A stretch of 64,000 nucleotides of DNA from Onthophagus taurus (lineage: Eukaryota > Arthropoda > Insecta > Coleoptera > Scarabaeidae): NCBI RefSeq assembly GCF_036711975.1, contig NC_091972.1:24371001-24435000 (forward strand), given 5' to 3'. Position numbers and translations under genes: made by a program. This document shows, in pieces, positions 24,367 through 35,200 of the stretch. Below the pieces are notes generated by a model. That model was given only the letters and a program-made list of their open reading frames with translations. It was not told the DNA's origin and did no database searches. Numbering within the stretch: position 1 is the first letter of the stretch; every line of letters starts with the position of its first letter.

Positions 24367-24643
24367 TATTTTTGCCAATTCAGCACCTGAGTATCATCCT
24401 TTTTGCGATTTTTCTAAAACATAAATAATTATCTTTTCTGCAACGACAAAGTATTGTGCTTTCTTTTTACAATACTAGCAAAGTGAGAATAAACACGTTG
24501 AAATACGTACAACACTTCATAGATTATAATGATTATGAAGGCTCAGAATACGCATCTTAGGTATATTGAGTATTGGTGCGGATTACAAAGTACTTCAGAT
24601 TACCGTTTATATGGATTATCAAGAGATTATTGTATATTAAATT
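24367..24643. other. Unassigned spacer
   Basis: AT-rich sequence between element H and the ALG12 3' fragment. Nothing was recognised. Confidence 0.35.
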
Positions 24644-24765
24644 ATGTTGCAAAAAATTGTTGGCGACATGGAAGTTAATGAAGATTTCTATGTTGATGAA
24701 GAATAATAAAATGGATAAATAAAACAATTTATAGTTTGTTTTTTATATTTTATTATTAATGTTTG
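24644..24765 (+). pseudogene. Fragment of a second ALG12 copy: last 20 codons and 3' UTR
   Basis: The frame 24644-24706 reads MLQKIVGDMEVNEDFYVDEE then stop. This corresponds to the extreme ALG12 C terminus at 16858-16920 ([20 protein letters not shown]). The following GGATAAATAAAACAATTTATAGTTTG matches the ALG12 3' UTR and poly(A) signal. It lies tail-to-tail with POLR1C, 12 bp away. It is too short to be a gene and records a lost duplicate. Confidence 0.85.
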
Positions 24766-24776
24766 AATAAACAACC

Positions 24777-25955
24777 TTAAGTGCTAATTTCTTCCAATAA
24801 ACTTAAACATTTATTTTTTAGAATAGTTATAGCTTCTTTAAAAATATCAGCTGCTGGTAATGCTCCAACAGATTCAATTGTAACTAAAAAAAATAAGTTG
24901 AAAGAAATTGTTTCTTTATTTGTTGATAACTTACAAATAAAATGATTATCAATTTTACTCATTATAACAGATTCCCTTAAATCTTCATGTCTATAAATAT
25001 TTCTACTGCTCATATCATATCTTGCACTATTAACTTTAGCAACTTTCTTCCCATTTTTATCTTCAATAGCTATCACACCTGGGCTAAAGCATTTTTGTAG
25101 TCTTTCGGCAGCTTCACCTTCCACAGGTTTAATTAATTTTATATTTGGAAGTAACCTATAGAAAGCAGTGGCTAAAACAATTAATTTATTCAATAAAATT
25201 TTGTTTAAATTAGTTATTTTATGGGTAATTTATTACCAACAGGGGAAAATTTTGCGTGATCTCTTCCAATACCTTTAACTGCAATTAATTTAATATCCAT
25301 TTCATGTCCAGGCCTCATTTTTGCAATCAATATCTTATCATCAATCGCACAAACATCACTTTCTTTATAATATTCTGATTGATTTCCTATAGGTAACCAT
25401 TTGATATGTTTTGAATAAACATTATTATTTTTATACAAATCATTTGCACAGGCAGAATCTTTATTTCCATCTTTGTTATGGCTACATTTAATTTTTAATT
25501 CATATTCCAAACACTCGTTATCAGCATACTCAGCATTCTCCTTATTGTGAAATTCGAATAATCTAGGATCTGCTTTTAAAGGAACTAACCCCAAGCGATG
25601 TGCTAACACTTCATCTTGTATTATAGAAGTGTTGTTATAAATATGGACTTTTTCAATTGCCATACTGGGAACATCACTTAAAATGACTCGTCTTATTGAG
25701 TTTACTAATGAAGTGTGAATCCCAATTAAATCAAATTCAATTTCGTATGGGTTATAACGAACAATTACTATACGAAAATTTTTTTTGAAATCATTCATAT
25801 CAAATATAACTTTATTTGCTGTTGTTAACTAAATAAATAAAAATTATGAAAATAAGAGGTTATGTTTTGTAATTCATTTAACTTACGTCGTATAATTTAT
25901 GTTCTCCAAGTAATAATGACCCAGAATCATTTTCATCTTTATTAATTTTATTCAT
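24777..25955 (-). CDS. Polr1C: RNA polymerase I and III subunit RPAC1 (AC40)
   Basis: Shared assembly subunit of RNA polymerases I and III, the alpha-like partner of AC19 in the nucleus. Exons on the minus strand: 25887-25955, 25237-25828 and 24777-25171; 352 codons including stop (351 aa; human protein 346 aa). Blocks: EFDLIGIHTSLVNSIRRVIL (dimerisation helix region), YNNTSIIQDEVLAHRLGLVP, DPRLFEF, KHIKWLPIGNQSEYY, AKMRPGHEMDIKLIAVKGIG, DHAKFSPV then ATAFYRLLP across the 65-bp intron, KPVEGEAAERLQKCFSPGVI, and ESVGALPAADIFKEAITIL. Exon 1 gives the N terminus with SLLLGEHKLYD, like the conserved VVLGEF segment. The gene is intact. It is head-to-head with loco, 313 bp apart. Confidence 0.95.
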
Positions 25956-26268
25956 TTTTAAATTCAAATTCAACGAAATTAAATTATTATTGCGCTTTGA
26001 ATTACCTTTTGAGGTTATGTATATCTGTCATACGTCAAAAAATCTTTAAAAAGCACATGTATTTGTTTGTCAATTTACGGTTGGTACAGTTGTTGAAACT
26101 TACCCGCATTACTCAAAAGAGGTCGCCTTTCATATTTACGCGTAACTGCCATTTAAAAAAAGTTTCGCAAAAGTTTCTTGTGACGTGTGAAAGGTTTAAA
26201 CAAAAATATTCCGCGCAAACCTTTCTCCAAAGAATAATTCGCGAAGTGTATACCTTAAAATAAATAAA
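25956..26268. promoter_or_regulatory. Shared promoter region between RPAC1 and loco
   Basis: A 313-bp gap separates two divergent start codons (25955 minus, 26269 plus), so it must carry both 5' UTRs and at least the loco start used here. No TATA box is obvious on either side. A plus-strand open frame across it (25997-26263) has no recognisable protein and I treat it as chance. Confidence 0.55.
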
Positions 26269-29200
26269 ATGCATTCCAGTAGGCGTCGAAAAAAGCGTTT
26301 AAATTATGGTGTCAGAACGGTCGAGGTAGAACGGGGCCCAAATGGGTTTGGATTTACTATTTCTGGTCAACAGCCGTGCATTCTTTCGTGTATTGTGGCC
26401 CATTCCCCTGCGGATATTGCCGGTTTAAGAGCTGGAGATTTTTTAATTTCAGTAAATGGTATTAGTGTGTCTAAATTAGCCCATGATGCTGTTGTGAATC
26501 TTATTGGGAATTGTTTTGGTCCGATACAGATGACTATTGCAGAGAATTACTACTCAGATAGTAGTGATGATGATGTTGATGTTGGAAGAATTGTAAATGT
26601 TCGAAAGGTTAAGCATGGTCATAAAAGTAAAGGTCATAAGATATACCAAAAGTCATTTGATGTTGGGTGTAAAAGAAATGCTTTAAAAACTAGAGAAAAT
26701 ACCAAGAATGGGAATAATTATGATGATTACTTAAACACACCAAGTGTTTCTTATCAAATGTTGAAAGAAAACGCAACGGGACCGATTGAATATAAAGCAA
26801 TTGTGGGATATTTAGGTACAATTGAAATGCCAAAACAACTTTTACCCAATTCTCGATTAAGTACAGTTGTAAGTTGTATAAGAAAACTTAGACAAGAAAA
26901 ACGAGTTCCAACAGCTGTTTTAATGACAATTCTACCAACTTGTCTCACTTTAAAAAATGCATCTAATCACATTTTGGCTATTTATCCAACGAATAGAGTT
27001 GTTTATATCAATTCGCCTACTGACAAAGATTCCAGATATTTCGGATTAGTTACTAGTGCTATAAATGATGCTAACGACAATACGGAAAGTGATAAAAAAA
27101 GTGATGTTAACATTTCAAATAGTTGTCATGTTTTTGTTACTGATACCAAGATTGCCGAACATGAAACACACGCAAAGAAAGCCGAATCATTTCAAATATC
27201 TTGTACAATTGATGTCGTTACTGGTAAGGAATGTTTTTCGTAAGGGAAGTAATTTAACTGTGGCACACCAATTTTGATGAAATTGGGTATGCTCATAGAA
27301 TGGACCAAAATAAGGTTTATGTATTTTTTTATACGTGGGGTAAAAACCCCTGAACAGAGTTTTAGGGGTTGAAAGTTTGGGAAAAAAGCACTTTCGCTTA
27401 TATTTCGAAAACGAAGTAATATCAACTTTTGGTAAATTGAAACTGATATTCATTTTTAATAAGCTTTCTTTTGATGTATCACACATATACCACAGGGTGA
27501 AAGGGAGCGAACTACCCTTATTTTTTCAGGTTTATTTAAAAATCAACCTATCGATTTTGATGGCATTAAATACAGGTGGCTCAGCGAGACCGTTCATTAG
27601 ACGTTGAAAATAAAAATTTGAAAATCAAATTTAAGCACATACAGGATGTCAGATAAAAAGCGCCCCAAGCTGTAACTCTGTCATTTACATTGCGATTTTC
27701 ATGAGCGAGGTATCAAATGAAATGGTTTGATGAATACTATGATTCATGCTACAAATAAATTTTTTCCAAAGCCATCTTCAATTTAAAGCGATTATTAGCT
27801 TTTGTTTTTCAAATTGCTCCATATTTTTCTTCGCGTGATTTTATAGAGATTGTTTTTCTGAATCCATTGATGCATCCATTTTTTTTGTAATTTTAGCAGA
27901 GAAAAAACACTCCTGTATACAGGTGTCTCACGTAAGTTTTTTTATGATCCAGTATTCGTACAGTTTTGAAATTTTGGTAGTATGGGTAGTTCAGTCGGAA
28001 CTTTCGATCTAAAATATTTTCAAGATGGCTGCCACGTCCGGTCTACCGGAAGTAGACCATAACTTCGTTATTTTAAATGGAATGCTATAATTTTTATTAC
28101 ACCTTTTAATTGTACGTAAAAAAACATGTTGATTTTCATAAAAGTTATTGGTACCTAGCGTTTTTCGTTTTCGAGTTATTTTGATTTTAGGGATTTTTTG
28201 ACAACTTTCACCATGCTCTTTAAAACCCTATATCCCAGGCAACGTTCATTGAAAAAAGCTCTAAATTGGCACGATTACTCTTCAGATGCTTTCAAATAGA
28301 TTGTCATATATTATATCAGAGTATCTTATTTTATGAGCCTACGCGAAAGGGAATTTAATTCTCTACAATTTATTTATAAACATTCCTATACCTATTTATT
28401 GTAGTTTCTCTCATATTCGTAAATTTATCAAAACATGCAGGAAACCATTTGTATTTTTATTAGAGTTTATCAGTTTTTTGTTTAATTTATTTCTATTATT
28501 CGAGGGGTAAACCGCTAGTTCAAATTTTGTACACCTACTTCCCCTTTGACAAATAATTCCTTATACTTCCTACTTATATTCCTAGTATTTTCCTGTACTT
28601 CCGTGTATTTCCTCATAATTCCTTATACTTCCCCGTACTTCCGTGTACTTCCCCGTAATTCCTCTTACATACTCGTATCTCGTCTCCATTCGGACGGCAT
28701 ATCCACGTGTGTCTTTAAGTAAAACACCCAAATAAAAGTCAATAAAAATTAACATATATTCTTTGGCAAATAAAAACATTGAGTTTTTCTATATAAAAAC
28801 AGAAAATAATAATACTGACAAAACAGTATTAAAGTTTTTTATAATTTTGTTTGAAAGCTTTGTATAATTTCTTTATTTCTACATCATCATGTCTGCTAAT
28901 TTGAAATATGCTGTTACCAAGTAAAGTTTGTTTAGTACAGAAAAAAAGTCTGTTATAAACAGTTGATTATTGTCAATATTGTCTCCTTTGCGTTTAGATC
29001 TTTCACTTCTTCCGTACTTTTCTAATTTCCATTTTGAAGAGCTAGTCTGGGGAGAATTATTACGAGTAACAATTTTTCGTGTAGGAACTCGTGTAAGGGT
29101 GTCAGTCGAGATTTCGGTCTTTGTTGGAGTTACACACTCGGTTACGCCGACTGATACTTCCTCGGATACTTCTGAGGAAACATTTTCTTTATCGGTTTCC

Positions 29201-32200
29201 GAGGCGGTTTCATTAAAGTAAATATTTTCAATACTCTTCAGACATTCATGATGAGATGTGTCAATACGGTCAACAGGTGTTACGGAAATATTTTCTAGTA
29301 TAATAATCTTTTGTGAATTATTTTCAACTGAAGAACTTGCACGTGAAGAACACGGATTTGGGTTCAACGTAAAATAATCAGTAATTGATGTTTCCCTGCG
29401 TTTACTTTCAACAATAGTTGCCGGCGCATTAATTTGATCGTTCGTATGCGCAGTAATATGTTTACTTAAAAAATGTTTATGAATATTAGCATATATCCAT
29501 CTTGGTTGACAAGTGTCTTTTTTGGACACCTTTTGGATTTTGCAACTTTGACCACAAAAGCAAGTCACAGTGCAAGAAAAATGTTTACCTAATCCTTTTT
29601 GAATTTTTAGGCTTATACCATTACATTTTGATTCAAATATTAACCATTGTTCCTGACTAACTTTTGTTTTAAGCCAGCACTTTAGAGCTTTCAATATAAC
29701 GCACTTTTCTGTTTCCTGATCTGTAGCTGCAGTCTCACTTAATGGTTGTGCTGAGGGGGGTGGTAATGTCTGCTCAGAAATGTTTTCAGTTATGTCGGTT
29801 TGCGTAGACTGAGTCGATATTTTTCTCTCGTATTTGGATTTATAAAATTTGGAAATTAAAACTATTTGTTTTTTCGTGCCAGATAGCAATTTAAATTGCT
29901 GCGGATTATTTTTAAAAATCCCGTAAAACAAATTTTTTTCTTCCAAAGTTAGTAATTCATGGTAGTCATTTCTAATAAATGCTTCTATTTTTTCTAGATC
30001 ATTTTCGTCAATCGTACCATGCAGCACCTCATTATCAAATCCGCTAATAGTAAGAATTTCCTTAACATTTTCATTTAATTGAAATTGTAGAAAATTTTCG
30101 GCCTCTTGAAAACAGCGATAGCGATTTGCCGTCATCCTGGCGCCTAATACAAAACAATTTACGAGCGAATTTAGTACCATTGACTCTTCACGATATGTTA
30201 ATATAAATTTAAATTTTAATATGATACTCATTCAATCTTACCTTTGAATGAAAACGATGCTTTTACTAGTAACAATTCACACACCCTTTATGAAATAGAA
30301 GCTGCGCACCTAATACTAGATCTAGCTTGTTTATGGAACATCGTAACTTCGATCGTTAGATATCGTGTTTAATCGTGTTCGATCGTGTTTCAATATATCC
30401 CCAAATTTCCCTAAATAATTTCCCGTACTTCCCCAAACTTCCTCGATAATTCCCCGTAATTCCTTGTACTCCCCCGTAATTACTCGCATCTCCCCATAAT
30501 TCCCCAGACTTCCCCGTAATTCGTCGAACTTCCCCATAATTCCTCCGCATTTCCCCTATTTTGTACACCTACTTCCCCAGCGGTTTACCCCTCGCTATTA
30601 TTATTTGTACTATTAACTTCGATTGATAATCTTTTAGTTTACTAGCTTTTACTTACCAAAAACAACAAACAGAAGATCAAATAAATAAATCTATTAAAAC
30701 AAAAAGTTAATGACAAAAATTAGATTTGAATAAAAATATAAATTTATAATATAAATTTGTTATTAATTTGAATTTGGAAATGCAAGAAAATACGTTAAAT
30801 TATTTATTTCGTTGTCTTCATCACTGGTGACCGGAAATATGCGATTTTTTTTGGTCTCAATATATCCAGAACTAAGAAATTCTTTATCAATTTTTTGAAA
30901 TTTTTCCTTGTGATGGGCGTTAGGTTTGTTAGGCATCTCTCATTAAGTGTTCAACACGTCTTGTCCGAAAGTTTATTACATTCGCCATCAATACAAAATA
31001 AATTTCAAATATCGGCGTTGGAATAATTTAGCATGATGTTCAATAACTTACACCCGTCGTCAAATGTAACTAATGGCAACAATAATACAAACATGGACCA
31101 AAAACTGTCAAAATTCCATAGCTTTCTAATAAAAAAACCTGCATTTCGTTCATGTTTTAATAAATTTCGCAATATGAGGCAAACTACAATAAATAGGTAT
31201 GGGAATGTTTATAGATAACTTGTAGAGAATTAAATTCTCTTTCTGATAGGCTAAAAAAATATGGGGCGTTCCACTTAAAATTTTCGACTTTCTCGCCATT
31301 GAATATGGAGAAACAGTAATTCAATTTTTGACCAGCCTGTATGAGATACTCCGATACAACAAATGACAATCTATTTCACAACATCTGAAGAGTAATCGTG
31401 CCAAAGTAGATCTTTTTTGAATGAACTTTGGCTGAGATATGGAGTTTTAAAGAACATGTTGAAATTTACCAAAAAAAGTTTAAAACCAAAATAACTCGAG
31501 TTTGGGCACGTCATTCAGATACACCCTGTATACAGGTTGTCACACAAGAACGCCGCAAGCTGTAACTATGTCATTTACCTTCCCACTTTTATGAGCGAAG
31601 TATCAAATGAAATGGTTTGATGAATACTGTGATTTATGCTACAAATAAACTTTTTCCAACGCCATCTTCAATTTCAAGCGATTCTCAACTTTTGATTTTC
31701 GAATTGCTCGGTATGTTTTCCTTCACGTTATTGAATACATATTTTTTTCTCTGAACCCATTGCTGTACAGGTGTCCCAATTTCGAAGTCCGCATAGGCTA
31801 TCTCCGAAACTAAAAGGGATAGAAAAACAGTAGCTTACATGTCATGATCTCGTTTTTCGAGAAAATACTAACGCTGAAAACTCCGAAGAGCTATCGCCTT
31901 TTGTTTTCGCCCTATCGGCAAAAAGTGAAAATTTTGCGAAAACGACAACCGCGAATATCTCGCTTATTATCAAAGATGGAGTATTATAAATAAACTGGTG
32001 TGAAGTTATCCATAAATCCCAGCAATAAACTTAAAACATTAATAATTCCGTAACCAATACGATTTGGGTAACCAAATTTCACACACAGGTCACTCTTACC
32101 CTCAAGAACAGCTAACCACCCCCATTTGGTAAAAAAAAAAATTTTTCAGCCCTCACCCCCGAAAAAGGGATGTTTTCGCCCTGATGGGCACCTTCGAATT

Positions 32201-35200
32201 AAACGAAATTCTACCACATAATAGAACACACTTCTAAGTATTTTTATCAATTTTCAAAACACCGTAAGCCCTAACGGTTTTCGAGAAAAAAAATCGGTAT
32301 TATAAACCGCGGATGGGACTTTAGGGGTGAATTTGACCCCGTTGGCCACCTTCAAAATTGATGAAATTTTAGGATGATTTAGAGGATGCCTTTAGCGATT
32401 GAAATCAACCATCCAAACACCGTAAGGTATTACGGTTTCCGAGAAAAAAAATGTATTATTAGACACTATAGGTACACAGCGCGGCGCGGACTTTGGGGGT
32501 GAATTTGACCCCGTTGGGCACCTCCAAAATTGATGAAATTTTAGGATGATTTGGAGGGTGGACTTTTGATAGAAAAAAAACTTTTGATAGAGAAAGAAAT
32601 GTATTATATTAATGGTCTGTTTTACTTATAATTAAATTGTGTAATGGATTGAGAATATGATTATAATTACTTGCTACCGCGTTCCAGACCGTTTCCAACC
32701 CTTGTTCATTTAAGTAAATGCCATCCCTGTGTAGAAATTTGTATTAAATACATAAGAAAAGAAACATTTTTACGTTTTGTTACCCTTCCATCATGGTTCT
32801 GTTAACAATTGCTTCAATGTCGGTACAATTGATTTGCTTTTCAGCACAAAACCGTCGAATGTAATGATTGATTTCCTATAAAGGCATGGAGAGTATTTAT
32901 TTATAGCATGACAGAGAAGTTATAATATCTTACGTTCACAGACTCGAAGTTTTTGCAGGGAGGAATGGGGTCATACACACTTATTAAATTGAGAGAAAAT
33001 TTTTATGTCAAACGATATATGCAAGTATATGCATGAACACAAAGTAAAAGAAATATTTTGATCAATTTTATATTTTGCGTAATTTGAAGTGAAAAATAAC
33101 AAATATTCAAACGAAATAATTTCGCGGCTTTTCTGTGACGTAGGAACCGCACTGCCTAAAACAAGTTAAATTGTCCGTTAGATAGCGCTTGCGGTGTGAC
33201 AGTGTCAAAATAAAACCATGGATGTAATACAGTGTCTCTATTACATCCATGAACAAAACATAATAAACATAACCTACAAACACTCTATCTCTTTTCAATA
33301 CAACCTAAATGACGTTCATCTCTTTCTCGCATTTGAGCGGGGAGCAGGGGACGCAAAAGTGAGAATCGTACGTCATCAACGCGGGAATTTTAAAAGCGCA
33401 AATGGGTATATAAATTTTCAATAATTCTTTTAACAATGACTTTGTTCGAAAATATTTAAAAAAAAAATAACGGTAACTATATTTTTATATAAACTTTCAG
33501 AAAATATAATAAAAAAAAAATCGTGTATGACCCCATTGTGCAAATTTGTATTCCTTTAGGATTTCAGGAAAGAAGGAAGCGGAAGAGGTGAGAATATTGG
33601 GACTTCAGTTGGGATGGTGATGTTTTATGGAGTATATCTTTAGTTCTTAGCATTATAACGATATGACGTTCAACAATATCTCCACAAAACCAAGGGTAAC
33701 ATGTTTTTGGAATACACTTTGCGCGCCGCAAAAGTTTTAGTATTGTTTGACCGCCTACTGCTAAGTCGAGGAAATATTTTCCGTTGCTTGACTGTTTTGG
33801 TTGTCGTCCTAAAATATATACCATTAGTAGGAATTAATTTCACATCTGTTAGAACAAATACTTTGTAGTTAGTTCTAGTACGTAGCATTCGGCAAAAATT
33901 ACTATCGCCCAAAAACAGTAATTTCGTCGACATCTTCACTGGTCACTGGTTTTAACAAGAGATAACTAGAACAGCTGATCTCTGCAATAGCTGAGGAATC
34001 TTTATATATTATAAGTTTACTTCTCACCTTTCGGGCAAAATCTAAAAAATGTGTATGACGCTCTAAAACAACACCGAATAAGTCGGCAACTATTTTCCCG
34101 GAATGCACTTATAATGCAAAAAATATGGACATATTTTTTCCTTAATACCTGCGCCTTTTGTAACTGCACGTGGCGGAGTTCTTACCCTTTGCCAGTAACG
34201 ACTAAAAGCCCATAAAACTACAAAATGCCTTTCTTAACAAAATTTATTTTTGCCATTAAATATTAAGTGTTGCGCAGTTTTCATAATCTATTAAAATCGC
34301 TTACGGTGTTTGGATGGTTGATTTCAATCGCTAAAGGCATCCTCTAAATCATCCTAAAATTTCGTCAATTTTGGAGGTGCCCAACGGGGTCAAATTCACC
34401 CCCAAAGTCCGCGCCGCGCTGTGTACCTATAGTGTCTAATAACAAATTTTTTTTCTCGGAAACCGTTATACCTTACGGTGTTTGGATGGTTGATTTCAAT
34501 CGCTAAAGGCATCCTCTAAATCATCCTAAAATTTCATCAATTTTGGAGGTGCCCAACGGGGTCAAATTCACCCCCAAAGTCCGCGCCGCGCTGTACACCT
34601 ATAGTGTCTAATAACACATTTTTTTTCTCGGAAACTGTAATACCTTACGGTGTTTGGATGGTTGATTTCAATCGCTAAAGACATCCTCTAAATCATCCTA
34701 AAATTTCGTCAATTTTGGAGGTGCCCAACGGGGTCAAATTCACCCCCAAAGTCCGCGCCGCGCTGTATACCTATAGTGTCTAATAACACATTTTTTTTCT
34801 CGGAAACCGTAATACCTTACGGTGTTTGGATGGTTGATTTCAATCGCTAAAGACATCCTCTAAATCATCCTAAAATTTCGTCAATTTTGGAGGTGCCCAA
34901 CGGGGTCAAATTCACCCCCAAAGTCCGCGCCGCGCTGTATACCTATAGTGTCTAATAACACATTTTTTTTCTCGGAAACCGTAATACCTTACGGTGTTTG
35001 GATGGTTGATTTCAATCGCTAAAGGCATCCTCTAAATCATCCTAAAATTTCGTCAATTTTGGAGGTGCCCAACGGGGTCAAATTCACCCCCAAAGTCCGC
35101 GCCGCGCTGTGTACCTATAGTGTCTAATAACACATTTTTTTTCTCGGAAACCGTTATACCTTACGGTGTTTGGATGGTTGATTTCAATTGCTAAAGGCAT

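Larger units (their letters stand above)
28501..30594. mobile_element. Element K: intact-looking 2,094-bp DNA transposon of unassigned superfamily
   Basis: Perfect 16-bp terminal inverted repeats (CGAGGGGTAAACCGCT at 28501-28516; its complement at 30579-30594), flanked by a perfect 8-bp target duplication CTATTATT (28493-28500 and 30595-30602). Just inside each TIR is the same 21-bp sequence in the same orientation (28524-28544 and 30558-30578), next to an array of ~10-bp units. One uninterrupted minus-strand frame (28879-30231) fills most of the middle. An 8-bp duplication is known for hAT, P and Merlin elements, but I see none of their transposase blocks. It is either a novel autonomous family or a non-autonomous element with an accessory gene. 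Confidence 0.88.
27918..31530. mobile_element. Long-TIR element D, host of element K
   Basis: Arms 28168-28425 and ~31172-31495 are inverted copies (for example GGCACGATTACTCTTCAGAT at 28279 mirrors the stretch at 31381). The right tip is CATTCAGATACACCCTGTA, the same tip as palindrome M at 42998. Element K interrupts the centre at 28501-30594. The region 30603-31170 between K and the right arm has no recognisable gene. Confidence 0.6.

Noticed and set aside
25997..26263. 88-codon plus-strand frame just before loco
   Set aside because: Lies in the shared promoter, ends before the loco ATG, and has no recognisable features.
28970..29221. Plus-strand frame inside element K
   Set aside because: Antisense of the 450-codon frame; low-complexity Ser/Thr.
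28501..30594. Element K considered as a Helitron
   Set aside because: It has perfect TIRs and an 8-bp target duplication, which Helitrons lack.
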